This document shows, piece by piece, positions 1 through 10,055 of a DNA stretch of 64,000 nt. Source of the stretch: Enterobacter asburiae (GTDB lineage Bacteria > Pseudomonadota > Gammaproteobacteria > Enterobacterales > Enterobacteriaceae); the NCBI RefSeq assembly GCF_008080435.1, contig NZ_VRKN01000005.1:355395-419394 (forward strand), written 5' to 3'. The notes beneath the pieces were generated by a model. It was not told the origin of the DNA. It was given only the letters and a program-made list of their open reading frames with translations, and ran no database searches. A program made the translations under genes and the position numbers. Every line of letters starts with the position of its first letter. The first letter of the stretch is position 1.

Positions 1-47
1 TTTCCCGCGTGGAGAAGATGATCGATGACTGGTTTGCTCGCGACTAA
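1..47 (+). CDS. C-terminal end of the gene upstream of citG (partial)
   Basis: Reading the third frame from the window edge gives a short open tail ending in KMIDDWFARD and a TAA at 45-47. It overlaps the citG start by 23 bases, the tight coupling expected inside an operon. In enterobacterial citrate lyase operons the gene before citG is usually citX (apo-citrate lyase phosphoribosyl-dephospho-CoA transferase), so that is the best guess; about 14 residues are too few to prove it. Confidence 0.45.
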   Translation, partial: SRVEKMIDDWFARD

Positions 48-828
48 ACCGCGCCCGGCTGACGTGCCTGCGCTTGCCGAAGCGGCGCTATGGCAGGAGC
101 TGGAGCTGACGCCCAAGCCGGGGCTGGTGGACAAGCTCAATAACGGTTCCCATCGCGATATGGACCACGCGCTGTTCGTCCGCAGCATTGCGGCGATTAC
201 GCCGTGGTTTTCGCGCTTTGCTGAACTCGGTAACGCGCATGCGGATAAGCCCGCTCATGAGCAGTTACGGATTATCCGCCCGATGGGGATGGCCTGCGAG
301 CAGGCAATGTACGCCGCGACGAACGGAGTGAACACGCACAAGGGCGGGATTTTTGCCCTGGGTTTACTGTGCTTCGCCGCCGGACGTGTGAAAAATATCT
401 GCGCAGACAGCCTCTGTTGTGAGGTGAGTAACATCTGCCGCGGGCTGGTGTCGCGGGAGCTGGCCGCACGCAGCGGACAGGCGACGGCGGGCGAGCGGCA
501 GTTTCAGCAGTACGGCTTAACCGGCGCGCGCGGTGAGGCGGAAAGCGGCTTTGCGACGGCGCGCAGGGCGCTGGCGCAGTGGAACGGACGGTCACTTCAC
601 GGCCTGCTGTTACGCCTGATGGCAATCAATCAGGACAGTAATCTGGTGTCGCGCGGCGGCATGGAAGGGCTGCACTACGTTCAGGGCTACGCGCGGGAAT
701 TACTGGCGAACGGTTGGGATCGCGAGGCGTTGCTTGAGATGGATAACGCGTTAATTGAACGCAATCTGAGCCCCGGAGGCAGCGCGGATTTGCTGTCGGT
801 GGGGTGGGTGCTCTCTGCAATAAAATAG
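25..828 (+). CDS. citG: Triphosphoribosyl-dephospho-CoA synthase
   Basis: Makes the precursor of the citrate lyase prosthetic group from ATP and dephospho-CoA; CitX then transfers it to the lyase acyl carrier subunit. At 267 residues it has the family landmarks in order: TPKPGLVD followed by NNGSHRDMD (about residues 30-48), GVNTHKGGIFALG (about 102-114), LVSRGGMEGL (about 209-218) and SPGGSADLL near the C-terminus. The start overlaps the preceding reading frame, consistent with translational coupling. A malonate decarboxylase partner (MdcB) belongs to the same family and cannot be excluded without the upstream genes. In E. coli K-12 this place beside nupG is held by speC, so the citrate cluster is a local rearrangement or insertion. 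It converges on nupG across a REP pair. Confidence 0.8.
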   Translation: MTGLLATKPRPADVPALAEAALWQELELTPKPGLVDKLNNGSHRDMDHALFVRSIAAITPWFSRFAELGNAHADKPAHEQLRIIRPMGMACEQAMYAATNGVNTHKGGIFALGLLCFAAGRVKNICADSLCCEVSNICRGLVSRELAARSGQATAGERQFQQYGLTGARGEAESGFATARRALAQWNGRSLHGLLLRLMAINQDSNLVSRGGMEGLHYVQGYARELLANGWDREALLEMDNALIERNLSPGGSADLLSVGWVLSAIK

Positions 829-900
829 CCGGGTGGCGCTAACGCTTACCCGGCCTACGGTCTGGTTTTGTAGGCCCGGTAAGCGCAGCGCCACCGGGCA
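828..900. repeat. REP pair (BIME-like) between citG and nupG
   Basis: Two inverted REP-type units, each with the core GCCGGGTGGCGCTAACGC or its complement, face each other between the convergent genes citG and nupG. The first unit begins at the last base of the citG stop codon. It probably folds at the 3' ends of both transcripts and helps protect or end them. Confidence 0.85.
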
Positions 901-906
901 CAACAA

Positions 907-2163
907 TCAATGCGCGATCGGCTGCGCACCGTTTGGCACGCGAACGTGCTTGTACTTGAACAGCGCGATGAACGCGAAGAACAGCACCAGCGAGTATGCC
1001 GCGAAGATCAACCACACCGGCTGCCAGTTGGTGATGCCGTTGGTGGTATACATCTCAACCACTTTACCGCTCACCACACCGCCCAGAATACAGCCGAAGC
1101 CGTTGGTCATCATCAGGAACATCCCCTGCGCGCTGGCGCGGATTTCCGGCTTAACTTCTTTTTCCACAAACACCGAACCAGAGATGTTGAAGAAGTCGAA
1201 GGCGCAGCCGTAAACAATCATCGACATCACCAGCAGTACGGTGCCGAACGCGCTTGGGTCGCCGTAGGCGAACAGGCCGAAGCGCAGCATCCACGCGGCG
1301 ATACTGATCAGCATGACGTTTTTGATGCCGTAGCGGCTCAGGAAGAACGGAATGGTCAGGATGAACAGCGTCTCAGAGATCTGCGAGATGGACATCATCA
1401 CCGACGCGTGCTCGACGATAAAGCTCCCGGCAAACAGCGGGTTGTTATCGAAACTGTGCAGGAAGGTGTTGCCGAACATGTTGGTGATCTGCAGTTCTGC
1501 GCCCAGCAGCATGGAGAAGATAAAGAAGATCGCCATGCGCTTGTTTTTGAACAGCGCGAACGCGTCCAGGCCGAGCATCGCGCTCCAGCTCTGGTTTTTC
1601 TGCTGATTAGAAACCGGGATGTGCGGCAGCGTCAGGGTGAAGATGGCGAGTACGACGGAAAGTACGGCACCGATATAGAGCTGCATATGGCTCAGTTCAA
1701 AGCCTGCAAAGCTCACGCCCCACATCGCCATGATAAAGCCGATGGTGCCCCAGATACGGATTGGCGGGAAGTCAGTCACGATATCCATTCCCGCAGACTT
1801 GATGCGGTGGTAGGAGATGGTGTTGATCAGGCCAAGCGTTGGCATATAGGCCAGCGAGTTAAGCAGGATCACCATGAACATCGCCCCTGGCGTGGTCACC
1901 TGGGCCGCCATAAACAGCGTCCCCGCGCCCACCAGATGGCAAAGCATGTACAGCCATTTCGCACTCAACCATTTATCCGCCACGATGCCCAGCAGCGTTG
2001 GCATGAAAACAGCCGCAATACCGAGCGAGCTGTATACGGCACCGATTGACGCGCCATCGAACTTGAGCGTCACAAACATATAGGAGCCGAGTGTAGTCAG
2101 CCAGCTACCCCACAGGCAGAACTGCAGAAACGACAATATTTTAAGCTGCAGCTTAAGGTTCAT
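907..2163 (-). CDS. nupG: Nucleoside:H+ symporter NupG
   Basis: Inner-membrane nucleoside uptake permease of the major facilitator superfamily (NHS family). The 418-residue product matches E. coli NupG in length and almost throughout in sequence, beginning MNLKLQLKILSFLQF and showing about twelve hydrophobic segments. An upstream in-frame ATG would add 40 residues, but the start at 2163 has a good GAGGAAAG ribosome site and equals the E. coli start. A CRP-type site lies about 150 bases upstream, in keeping with the CRP/CytR control known for nupG. It follows mltC on the same strand, as in the E. coli mutY-yggX-mltC-nupG order. Confidence 0.96.
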   Translation of the reverse strand: MNLKLQLKILSFLQFCLWGSWLTTLGSYMFVTLKFDGASIGAVYSSLGIAAVFMPTLLGIVADKWLSAKWLYMLCHLVGAGTLFMAAQVTTPGAMFMVILLNSLAYMPTLGLINTISYHRIKSAGMDIVTDFPPIRIWGTIGFIMAMWGVSFAGFELSHMQLYIGAVLSVVLAIFTLTLPHIPVSNQQKNQSWSAMLGLDAFALFKNKRMAIFFIFSMLLGAELQITNMFGNTFLHSFDNNPLFAGSFIVEHASVMMSISQISETLFILTIPFFLSRYGIKNVMLISIAAWMLRFGLFAYGDPSAFGTVLLVMSMIVYGCAFDFFNISGSVFVEKEVKPEIRASAQGMFLMMTNGFGCILGGVVSGKVVEMYTTNGITNWQPVWLIFAAYSLVLFFAFIALFKYKHVRVPNGAQPIAH

Positions 2164-2307
2164 GTTACTTTCCTCACAAGTGAGCGGGAGATATGTTGTT
2201 TTGGGAACATTCAGGGTTGTTATTTGATGCAATTCTATCAGTTGGCAACGATATGTTTTGTTACCTCCCGCAAAAAAATGCAATCCACATTAATTTGCAG
2301 TTTGGAT

Positions 2308-2323
2308 TGTGATGCAAATAACA
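2308..2323 (-). promoter_or_regulatory. Candidate CRP site upstream of nupG
   Basis: TGTGA-N6-TAACA differs from the CRP half-site pair TGTGA-N6-TCACA at one base. It lies 145-160 bases before the nupG start, where cAMP-CRP with CytR would be expected to act. Confidence 0.55.
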
Positions 2324-2360
2324 TTTTCGTATGGGTGGGATGAGATGGGTGCGGTCTGAT

Positions 2361-2395
2361 GCCCTCACCCTAACCCTCTCCCACAGGGAGAGGGG
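2361..2395. repeat. CCCTCACCCTAACCCTCTCCC-type repeat, copy A
   Basis: Carries CCCTCACCCTAACCCTCTC, then a short loop and GGGAGAGGGG, so it can fold on itself. The same family recurs at 6959-7040, 21625-21659, 48381-48418 and 51672-51708, always between genes. Confidence 0.8.
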
Positions 2396-2402
2396 AAGCA
2401 GA

Positions 2403-2429
2403 ACACCTTCTCCTTGCAGGAGAAGGTGT
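2403..2429 (-). terminator. Hairpin after mltC
   Basis: Perfect 11-bp stem (ACACCTTCTCC / GGAGAAGGTGT) around a 5-base loop, starting 6 bases beyond the mltC stop. No clear T-run follows, so it may end, pause or process the mltC message before nupG. Confidence 0.5.
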
Positions 2430-2434
2430 GCCGA

Positions 2435-3538
<1,104 letters not shown>

Positions 3539-3553
3539 TTAGTCGTTGCTATT

Positions 3554-3620
3554 GCCCGGCGGCGCTACGCTTGCACGGGCCTACGGTTTTGTAGGCCGGG
3601 TAAGCGCAGCGCCACCCGGC
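3554..3620. repeat. REP pair between yggX and mltC
   Basis: Two inverted REP units (GTAGGCCGGGTAAGCGCAGC and its partner) lie inside the yggX-mltC gap on the transcript of the mutY operon. Here the repeat could hold back 3' decay of the mutY-yggX part. Confidence 0.85.
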
Positions 3621-3635
3621 AACAGCCGCTCAATA

Positions 3636-3908
3636 TTATTTTTCCGGTGGCGTATAGCCTTCGATGTGCACGTCTTTACCTTCGAACAGGAAGCTCACCA
3701 TCTCCTGCTCCAGCAGCTTGCGGTGTTCCGGGTTCATCATGCTGAGCTTTTTCTCGTTGATCAGCATGGTCTGCTTTTTCTGCCACTGCCCCCAGGCTTC
3801 TTTGGAGATTTCGTTATAGATGCGCTTACCCAGGTCGCCCGGATAAAGCTGGAAATCCTGGCCTTCAGCGTCGCGCTGCAGGAAAGTACAAAAAATCGTT
3901 CTGGCCAT
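3636..3908 (-). CDS. yggX: Fe(II)-trafficking / oxidative damage protection protein
   Basis: Small cytosolic protein (90 residues) that protects Fe-S enzymes from superoxide and is thought to handle Fe(II). It begins MARTIFCTF with the conserved Cys-7 and ends near IEGYTPPEK, as in E. coli YggX. Two ATGs are possible; the second (3908) leaves about six bases after the AGGA ribosome site, the first leaves none. It lies 25 bases after mutY, fitting a repair/oxidative-stress operon (MutY is itself an Fe-S enzyme). Confidence 0.94.
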   Translation of the reverse strand: MARTIFCTFLQRDAEGQDFQLYPGDLGKRIYNEISKEAWGQWQKKQTMLINEKKLSMMNPEHRKLLEQEMVSFLFEGKDVHIEGYTPPEK

Positions 3909-3933
3909 ACTCATTCCTCTTTTTTAGCCGATG

Positions 3934-4986
3934 CTAAACCATTGCACCGGCACGTAATTGTTGTAACAGGCGCTCCACGGGAGCCGCCAGTCCGACTGAT
4001 GGCGGTTGCGCTAAGTTATACCAGAGAGCGGTGCCTTCATCCATGCACGAGGCAAATGACGACACGGGAAGCCACATGGGGACAATATCCAGGTGGAAAT
4101 GGCTGAAGGTATGGCGAAACGCGGTCAGCTGCGTCAGGTTATCGGCAGCAATCCCGCGCTGTTTAAGCCATTCACGCAGCAAATCTTCATTTTCAAACTG
4201 TGGGAAGCAGTATAGACCACCCCACAAACCGCTCGGTGGTCGCTGGGCGAGGAAGACCTCGTCGCCGTGCTGCATCAGTAGCATATAGCCGGTGCGCTCC
4301 GGCAGCGTCTGTTTGGGTTTCTTACCCGGATATTGCGCCCATGAATGGTTGGCATACGCCACGCAGAGATTATTCACCGGGCAGAGTTCGCATTTTGGTT
4401 TTGAGCGCGTGCAGACCATCGCGCCGAGATCCATCATCGCCTGGTTGAAACGCTCGACGCCCCTGGCCGGGGTGACCTCTTCACTTATTTCCCAAAGACG
4501 TTTTTCAACGTCCTTCTTCCCCGGCCAGCCGTCGACGGCATAGCAGCGTGCCAGCACGCGCTTCACGTTGCCGTCGAGGATCGGGAAATGCTTGCCTAAA
4601 GACAGGGAGAGAATAGCGCCTGCGGTTGAACGTCCGACGCCGGGTAAATCCGCTACCTCATCGAAGGTTTCCGGGAATTTCCCGTTGTGGCGCGTCGCAA
4701 CCTGCTGTGCGGCCTTATGAAGGTTACGCGCGCGGGCGTAATAGCCAAGCCCGGTCCACAGGTGCAGGACCTCGTCCAGCGGCGCGTTGGCCAGGTCGGT
4801 CACCGTCGGAAAACGTGCCATAAAACGCTCGAAGTAAGGGATCACCGTGGCGACCTGCGTTTGTTGCAACATCACCTCGGAGAGCCATACTTTGTAAGGC
4901 GTTTTTTCAATTTGCCAGGGCAGGGTTTTACGCCCGTATTTGTCGTACCAGTCCAGCACCTGGGCTGAAAATTGAGAGGCTTGCAT
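3934..4986 (-). CDS. mutY: A/G-specific adenine DNA glycosylase
   Basis: Removes adenine mispaired with 8-oxoguanine or guanine. The 350-residue protein has the helix-hairpin-helix motif [11 protein letters not shown] (114-124), the catalytic aspartate in ILDGN (Asp138), the [4Fe-4S] ligands in the pattern C-x6-C-x2-C-x5-C (about 190-206) and a C-terminal NUDIX-like 8-oxoG recognition domain with a [10 protein letters not shown] segment. An upstream ATG at 4992 would add two residues; 4986 matches the E. coli start. It is divergent from trmB, with both promoters in the 144 bases between them. Confidence 0.96.
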   Translation of the reverse strand: MQASQFSAQVLDWYDKYGRKTLPWQIEKTPYKVWLSEVMLQQTQVATVIPYFERFMARFPTVTDLANAPLDEVLHLWTGLGYYARARNLHKAAQQVATRHNGKFPETFDEVADLPGVGRSTAGAILSLSLGKHFPILDGNVKRVLARCYAVDGWPGKKDVEKRLWEISEEVTPARGVERFNQAMMDLGAMVCTRSKPKCELCPVNNLCVAYANHSWAQYPGKKPKQTLPERTGYMLLMQHGDEVFLAQRPPSGLWGGLYCFPQFENEDLLREWLKQRGIAADNLTQLTAFRHTFSHFHLDIVPMWLPVSSFASCMDEGTALWYNLAQPPSVGLAAPVERLLQQLRAGAMV

Positions 4987-5130
4987 GGTCATCGATTCGC
5001 ATAATCAGGGACGCAGATTGCAGCACAGCGTCAATCTGCTGTAAACCGGATCTTTCCCATGCTTGCATAGAAGCCTTAACTTTGGATAATGCCCGTTTCC
5101 CGAACATTCTCACAAGCAGACAACTCTTTT

Positions 5131-5850
5131 ATGAAAAACGACGTCATTTCACCGGAATTTGATGAAAACGGTCGCCCGCTGCGCCGTATTCGCAGCTTTG
5201 TCCGCCGTCAGGGCCGCCTGACAAAAGGGCAGCAACATGCGCTGGACAACTACTGGCCGGTGATGGGCGTTGAGTTCAGCGAGCAGCCTCTGGACTTTAC
5301 TGAACTGTTCGGCCGCGACGCGCCTGTGACGCTGGAGATTGGCTTTGGTATGGGCACCTCGCTGGTGACCATGGCGAAAGCGCGACCGGAGCAGAACTTC
5401 CTCGGTATCGAAGTCCACTCGCCGGGCGTGGGGGCATGCCTGGCAACGGCCCATGAAGAGGGCGTTGAGAACCTGCGCGTGATGTGTCACGACGCGGTGG
5501 AAGTGCTGCACAAAATGATTCCTGACAATTCTTTAACCATGGTTCAGCTCTTTTTCCCTGACCCGTGGCACAAAGCACGTCATAATAAACGCCGTATCGT
5601 TCAGGCACCGTTTGCCGAGCTGCTGAAAAGTAAGTTAAAACTGGGCGGCGTCTTCCACATGGCGACCGACTGGGAACCGTATGCGGAACATATGCTGGAA
5701 GTGATGTCGTCGCTGGATGGGTATAAAAACCAGTCTGCGAGCAACGACTATGTACCGCGTCCGGAATCGCGTCCGGTAACGAAATTTGAACAGCGTGGCC
5801 ATCGTCTTGGCCACGGTGTATGGGACTTAATGTTCGAGAGGGTGAAATAA
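5131..5850 (+). CDS. trmB: tRNA (guanine-N7)-methyltransferase
   Basis: Methylates G46 of tRNA with S-adenosylmethionine. 239 residues, as in E. coli. The SAM-binding motif LEIGFGMG (68-75) and the family motif [15 protein letters not shown] (about 144-158) are intact. In-frame ATG codons lie 42 bases upstream, but [10 protein letters not shown] at 5131 is the E. coli start. The stop overlaps the yggL start (TAATG), so the two are translated together. Confidence 0.96.
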   Translation: MKNDVISPEFDENGRPLRRIRSFVRRQGRLTKGQQHALDNYWPVMGVEFSEQPLDFTELFGRDAPVTLEIGFGMGTSLVTMAKARPEQNFLGIEVHSPGVGACLATAHEEGVENLRVMCHDAVEVLHKMIPDNSLTMVQLFFPDPWHKARHNKRRIVQAPFAELLKSKLKLGGVFHMATDWEPYAEHMLEVMSSLDGYKNQSASNDYVPRPESRPVTKFEQRGHRLGHGVWDLMFERVK

Positions 5851-6176
5851 TGGCAAAGAATCGTAGCCGTCGTCTGCGTAAAAAGATGCACATCGAAGAA
5901 TTCCAGGAAGTGGGTTTCTCCGTTGCGTGGCGTTTCCCGGAAGGCACCAGTGTAGAACAGATCGATCAGGACGTGGATGCGTTCATCAATGACGTGATTG
6001 AGCCAAACAAGCTGGCCTTCGACGGTAGCGGCTATCTGGCATGGGAAGGTCTGATCTGCACCCAGGAAGTGGGTAAATGCACCGAAGAACATCAGGCGCT
6101 GGTACGTAAATGGCTTGAGGACCACAAGCTGGAAGATGTCCGCGTCAGCGAACTTTTCGACGTTTGGTGGGACTAA
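5850..6176 (+). CDS. yggL: YggL family 50S ribosome-binding protein
   Basis: DUF469 protein of 108 residues, same length as E. coli YggL. Begins with a very basic run ([14 protein letters not shown]) and is acidic in the second half. The family is reported to bind the large ribosomal subunit; its exact role is open. The start overlaps the trmB stop by one base (TAATG). A strong terminator follows at 6189-6213. Confidence 0.93.
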   Translation: MAKNRSRRLRKKMHIEEFQEVGFSVAWRFPEGTSVEQIDQDVDAFINDVIEPNKLAFDGSGYLAWEGLICTQEVGKCTEEHQALVRKWLEDHKLEDVRVSELFDVWWD

Positions 6177-6188
6177 TAAAGAAGTCAA

Positions 6189-6213
6189 GGGCCAGCATTA
6201 GCTGGCCCGTTTT
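6189..6213 (+). terminator. Rho-independent terminator after yggL
   Basis: Stem GGGCCAGC / GCTGGCCC with ATTA loop, followed by GTTTT. It separates the trmB-yggL transcript from yggN. Confidence 0.85.
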
Positions 6214-6232
6214 GTCTGAGGGAGTGTTTAAG

Positions 6233-6949
6233 ATGCGCAAAACGTTGCTGGCTGTTGCTTTGATGGCAACCGGATTCACCGCCCATGCGGATTATCAATG
6301 TAGCGTCACCCCGCGTGATGACGTGGTGTTAAGCCCGCAAACCGTGCAGGTCAAAGGCGAGAACGGTAATCTGGTGATCACGCCACAAGGGAATGTCACC
6401 TTTAACGGCAAGCAGTACAACCTGACTGCCGCACAGCGTGAGCAGGCGAAAGACTATCAGGCCGATTTGCGTACCGCGCTGCCATGGATTAATGAAGGCG
6501 CGCTGACCCGCGTTGAGAAAAGCCGCGTCGCGCTGGACAAGATCATCACCAAAGAGGTGGGGGAGAGCAGCAACATGCGCACCCGCCTGACGAAGCTCGA
6601 TAAGCAGCTCAAAGAGCAGATGAACCGCATTATTGAGACGCGCTCCGACGGACTGACGTTCCACTACAAGGCGATTGATGAAGTGCGTGCTGACGGGCAG
6701 CAGCTGGTTAACCAGGCGATGGGCGGCATCCTGCAGGACAGCATCAACGAGATGGGTGCCAAAGCCGTGCTGAAAGGCGGCGGTAACCCGCTGCAGGGCG
6801 TGCTGGGCAGTCTGGGCGGCTTGCAGACCTCCATTCAGAACGAGTGGAAGAATCAGGAAGATGATTTCCAGCAGTTCGGCAAAGACGTGTGTAAACGCGT
6901 AGTGTCGCTGGAAGATAGCCGCAAGGCGCTGGTGGGGACGCTTAAGTAA
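6233..6949 (+). CDS. yggN: YggN family periplasmic protein, DUF2884
   Basis: Secreted protein of unknown function, 238 residues. A signal peptide (MRKTLLAVALMATGFTAHA, cleavage before DYQC) precedes a largely helical domain, with a conserved stretch TRSDGLTFHYKAI (about 131-143) and only two cysteines in the mature chain. The ATG at 6233 has a GGGAG ribosome site; a longer frame would start inside the yggL terminator. Same place as in E. coli. A pair of inverted repeats follows. Confidence 0.92.
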   Translation: MRKTLLAVALMATGFTAHADYQCSVTPRDDVVLSPQTVQVKGENGNLVITPQGNVTFNGKQYNLTAAQREQAKDYQADLRTALPWINEGALTRVEKSRVALDKIITKEVGESSNMRTRLTKLDKQLKEQMNRIIETRSDGLTFHYKAIDEVRADGQQLVNQAMGGILQDSINEMGAKAVLKGGGNPLQGVLGSLGGLQTSIQNEWKNQEDDFQQFGKDVCKRVVSLEDSRKALVGTLK

Positions 6950-6958
6950 TTTACGTGA

Positions 6959-7040
6959 CCCCTCACCCTAACCCTCTCCCCAAAGGGGCGAGGGAATAGT
7001 TTGCCCCCTCTCCCTTTCAGGGAGAGGGCCGGGGTGAGGG
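6959..7040. repeat. Inverted pair of the CCCTCACCC-type repeat, copies B1 and B2
   Basis: B1 reads CCCTCACCCTAACCCTCTCC with a self-complementary tail (GGGGCGAGGG); B2 (about 7002-7040) is the reverse partner, ending GGGCCGGGGTGAGGG. Each unit folds alone and the two fold together. B2 supplies the last seven codons and the stop codon of the DUF559 gene at 7017-7379. Confidence 0.85.
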
Positions 7041-7379
7041 TTGCAGCATTTGCAATGTCTCAAGTATTTTTTCTAACACCGCTTCTTCGTTATTCCAGAG
7101 TTCATTGTTCCAGAATCGAATGACATACCAGCCTTTTTGATTTAGCCAGGTTGTCCTTTGGCAATCATATTCCAGATTTTCAGCATGCTGTCCGCCATCC
7201 AGTTCAATAGCCAGCCGCACCGCGCAGCAGGCGAAATCCAGTATGTAGTTTCCTACCGGATGCTGTCGGCGAAATTTATAATCAGCGAAACGGCGACTGC
7301 GCAGTAGATACCAAAGCCGTCTTTCTTCTTTTGTCAGCTCGCGTCTGAGCTGTTTTGCATAAGAACGAGTAATTTCCAT
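7017..7379 (-). CDS. DUF559 / Vsr-like endonuclease domain protein
   Basis: 120-residue protein of the DUF559 family, a PD-(D/E)XK nuclease-like fold related to Vsr mismatch endonucleases. Visible motifs: LWYLLRSRRFADYKFRRQ (about 23-40), VGNYILDFACC with the likely metal-binding Asp, and LAIELDGGQH with the likely catalytic Glu (about 58-67); then a basic/aromatic tail VIRFWNNELWNN. Activity is inferred from the family; no function is established. The C-terminus (PSPRPSP and the stop) is read from a dispersed repeat, not from an ordinary gene end. It occupies the hemW-yggN gap, where E. coli carries ansB-yggM, and has no obvious partner gene. Likely an accessory gene that travels with the repeat. 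Confidence 0.85.
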   Translation of the reverse strand: MEITRSYAKQLRRELTKEERRLWYLLRSRRFADYKFRRQHPVGNYILDFACCAVRLAIELDGGQHAENLEYDCQRTTWLNQKGWYVIRFWNNELWNNEEAVLEKILETLQMLQPSPRPSP

Positions 7380-7442
7380 CCCCGCACTCTGCCAGCCTTT
7401 CCCTCAGCCGGCAGAACGGGATGCGAAATCCTGAATCAGCCT

Positions 7443-8585
7443 TCAGGAATCTTCGGCGAGGAACAGCTCAAGAAGGGAGTTTAAGAACAGTTTGCCGTGC
7501 TCGGTTACCTGCCAGTATTCCTCGCTCTCGGTGAGATACCCCTGGGCCAGCGCCTCGTCAATCTGCGGGCGAATCACCGACTCCGACAGCCCGGTGTAAC
7601 GCGCAAATTCCGCGCGCGGCGCGGCTTCCAGCAGACGGAAGCGGTTCATAAAGAACTCAAACGGCTTATCCGCCGCCTCAACGCCATGCTGACGCTCCAG
7701 GTAACGGCCTTCCATATACCCGCGCGGGTGGCGGGTTTTGGCGGTGCGCAGAATGCGCCCGTCCGGGAAGGTCACCTTGCCGTGTGCGCCGCAGCCAATC
7801 CCCAGATAGTCGCCAAAGCGCCAGTAGTTCAGGTTGTGCTGACACTGATAGCCTGGCTTCGCGTACGCGGACGTTTCATATTGCTGATAGCCTGCAGCGG
7901 TTAACAGCTGGTGGCCCTGCTCGAAGATATCCCACAGCGCGTCATCATCCGGCAGCACCGGCGGGCGGGAACCGAACAGCGTGTTTGGCTCGATGGTGAG
8001 CTGATACCACGACAGGTGCGGCGGGTTCAGTTCGATCGCCTGACGCAGGTCGTCCAGCGCCTCTTCCAGTGACTGATCCGGCAGGCCGTGCATCAAATCC
8101 AGGTTAAAGCTGCGAAGATTAAGCCCGGTCGCCAGGTTTGCCGCGCGCTTCGCCTCTTCCGGGCCGTGAATGCGCCCCAGACGTTTTAGCTTCGCTTCGC
8201 TAAAGCTCTGTACGCCGATGGAGATGCGGTTCACGCCCGCGCGCTGATAGTCGACAAAACGGTCGGCTTCCACGGTGCCGGGGTTGGCTTCCATCGTAAT
8301 TTCAGCATCCGCCGCCAGGTTCAGGCGCGCACGCACGCCGTCCAGCAGCGTCTGCATCGCCGGGCCGGACAGCAGACTCGGCGTACCGCCACCAATGAAA
8401 ATGGTCTTAACTTCACGTCCCTGTGCGTAAGCGACATCGGCGTCCAGGTCGGCCAGCAGATGCGCAACGTAGTCATCGTGCGGCACTTCGCCCTTCAGCG
8501 CGTGCGAGTTGAAATCGCAGTACGGGCATTTCTGCACGCACCACGGGATGTGAATATAAAGACTCAGAGGCGGCAAATTAGCCAT
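7443..8585 (-). CDS. hemW: Heme chaperone HemW (radical SAM)
   Basis: 380-residue radical-SAM protein formerly named as an oxygen-independent coproporphyrinogen oxidase; HemW proteins bind heme and pass it to respiratory enzymes. The N-terminal motif [13 protein letters not shown] supplies the C-x3-C-x2-C ligands (Cys16, 20, 23) of the [4Fe-4S] cluster; IFIGGGTPS is the glycine-rich SAM strand. It lacks the extra N-terminal part of true HemN. The start overlaps the rdgB stop by 8 bases, so it is the last gene of the yggS-yggT-yggU-rdgB-hemW operon. Confidence 0.95.
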   Translation of the reverse strand: MANLPPLSLYIHIPWCVQKCPYCDFNSHALKGEVPHDDYVAHLLADLDADVAYAQGREVKTIFIGGGTPSLLSGPAMQTLLDGVRARLNLAADAEITMEANPGTVEADRFVDYQRAGVNRISIGVQSFSEAKLKRLGRIHGPEEAKRAANLATGLNLRSFNLDLMHGLPDQSLEEALDDLRQAIELNPPHLSWYQLTIEPNTLFGSRPPVLPDDDALWDIFEQGHQLLTAAGYQQYETSAYAKPGYQCQHNLNYWRFGDYLGIGCGAHGKVTFPDGRILRTAKTRHPRGYMEGRYLERQHGVEAADKPFEFFMNRFRLLEAAPRAEFARYTGLSESVIRPQIDEALAQGYLTESEEYWQVTEHGKLFLNSLLELFLAEDS

Positions 8586-9171
8586 TACGCAGTGCTTCCA
8601 GTAACAGTTTCAGCGCGCGTCCACGGTGGGAAATCGCGCTTTTCTCTTCGCGGGTCAGTTCCGCAGCGGTTTTGCCCTCAGACGGGACAAAGAAAATCGG
8701 GTCGTAGCCAAAGCCACCGTTGCCAGCCGCTTCACGGGTAATCACGCCCGGCCAGCTGCCGTGGCAGACGATCGGCGTAGGGTCTTCCGCGTGACGCATA
8801 TAGACCAGCACGCAGTGGAACTGCGCGGTCCGCTGTTCGTCCGGTACGTCTTTCAGGGCGACAAGCAGCTTTTCCAGATTCTGCTGGTCGGTGGCGTCAA
8901 CGCCGGAATAGCGCGCAGAGTAAATCCCCGGCGCACCGCCGAGAAAATCCACGGCCAGGCCGGAGTCGTCGGCAATCGCGGGCAGACCAGTTACCTGCGC
9001 GGCGTGGCGCGCTTTCAGGATCGCGTTTTCAATAAACGTCAGCCCCGTCTCTTCGGCGGACTCCACGCCAAGATCGGTCTGGGCAACCACATCCAGCCCA
9101 AAATCATTTAATAGCGAGGCCAGCTCGCGCACTTTACCGGCATTGCCGGTCGCGAGAACAACTTTCTGCAT
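8578..9171 (-). CDS. rdgB: dITP/XTP pyrophosphatase
   Basis: Cleans the nucleotide pool by hydrolysing dITP, XTP and dHAPTP to monophosphates, which prevents recombination-provoking base damage. 197 residues (Ham1/RdgB family) with the substrate loop [10 protein letters not shown] at the N-terminus, the catalytic ADDSGLAVD (about 66-74) and GFGYDPIF (about 149-156). Three bases separate it from yggU; it overlaps hemW. Confidence 0.96.
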   Translation of the reverse strand: MQKVVLATGNAGKVRELASLLNDFGLDVVAQTDLGVESAEETGLTFIENAILKARHAAQVTGLPAIADDSGLAVDFLGGAPGIYSARYSGVDATDQQNLEKLLVALKDVPDEQRTAQFHCVLVYMRHAEDPTPIVCHGSWPGVITREAAGNGGFGYDPIFFVPSEGKTAAELTREEKSAISHRGRALKLLLEALRNG

Positions 9172-9174
9172 GGT

Positions 9175-9471
9175 TTAGTCCTGTTCTTTCAGAGCCGCGA
9201 CTTCCGTCGGGATAGATTGCGGATTAAGGATTTTTACCTGTTTATGTCGCCCGAGTTCACCTTTTTCAATGATGACCTGGCTTTTGGCGACGCGAAACTG
9301 TTTTGCCAGATATTTGGTCAGATGCGCGTTCGCCTGGCCGTCAACCGGCGGGGCGGTGATGGCGACTTTTAACTCGTCGCCATGCAGCCCAACAATACTG
9401 TCACGGCTGGCTTTTGGCTGAATATACAACCGTAAAACCAGCCCGTCAGCGCAGGTGTTTACTGCACTCAT
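9175..9471 (-). CDS. yggU: YggU family protein, DUF167
   Basis: Small (98-residue) DUF167 protein of unknown function with the conserved core [12 protein letters not shown] and [11 protein letters not shown]. The ATG at 9471 forms an ATGA overlap with the yggT stop, a better start than the in-frame ATG at 9483, which lies inside yggT. The neighbour series yggS-yggT-yggU is widely kept in proteobacteria. Confidence 0.93.
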   Translation of the reverse strand: MSAVNTCADGLVLRLYIQPKASRDSIVGLHGDELKVAITAPPVDGQANAHLTKYLAKQFRVAKSQVIIEKGELGRHKQVKILNPQSIPTEVAALKEQD

Positions 9472-10034
9472 AGCGCCATCCACAGCCCCGGCAGCAGCAT
9501 ATTGCCCGTGGACTGTAACAGCTCAGCGATCCCCATGTTGACCACATAGAGCAGCAGAACCAGGATCATCGGGGAAAAATCGATGCCGCCCATAGACGGA
9601 AGCAGGTTACGGATCGGACGCAGCAGCGGTTCGGCCAGCTGAATCAAGGCATACTCCACCGGGCTACGCCCCTGGCTCACCCAGCTCATGATCGCCATCA
9701 CCAGCAGCACCCAGAAGATCAGCAACCCGACGGTTTTGATCAGAATCAGGACGGCGGCAATCCAGATAATCGGCTGGAAGGTAATGACCATAAACAGCAC
9801 GATCGCTTTGATAACGCTCAGAATAAACGCCACCAGCAGAGACGAACTGTCGATAGGACCCATGGCCGGGATAATGCGGCGCAGCGGTCCGACAATAGGT
9901 TGCGTGATTTTCACGACAAACTGGGAGAACGGATTGTAAAAGTCACAGCGGGCCCACTGCATCCAGACGCGCAGCAAAAGCGCCATCGTATACAGCTCAA
10001 GCACAGTTGAGAGCAGGAAAGTCAACGTCTTCAT
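9468..10034 (-). CDS. yggT: YggT family inner-membrane protein
   Basis: 188-residue membrane protein made of two YGGT repeats, each with two hydrophobic helices and a conserved motif: [20 protein letters not shown] in the first and [15 protein letters not shown] in the second. The family has been linked to osmotic tolerance and, in other bacteria, to division-site functions; the molecular role is unclear. It lies between yggS and yggU with an ATGA overlap at its end. Confidence 0.94.
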   Translation of the reverse strand: MKTLTFLLSTVLELYTMALLLRVWMQWARCDFYNPFSQFVVKITQPIVGPLRRIIPAMGPIDSSSLLVAFILSVIKAIVLFMVITFQPIIWIAAVLILIKTVGLLIFWVLLVMAIMSWVSQGRSPVEYALIQLAEPLLRPIRNLLPSMGGIDFSPMILVLLLYVVNMGIAELLQSTGNMLLPGLWMAL

Positions 10035-10055
10035 GGCGTTCCTCAGGTTTCCTTA

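Noticed and set aside
828..900. REP arrays as CRISPR repeats
   Set aside because: Units occur singly or as inverted pairs with no regular spacers; they fit REP/BIME elements.
7443..8585. HemW as oxygen-independent coproporphyrinogen oxidase (HemN)
   Set aside because: Length and N-terminal C-x3-C-x2-C pattern without the extra HemN N-terminal region and residues point to the heme chaperone.
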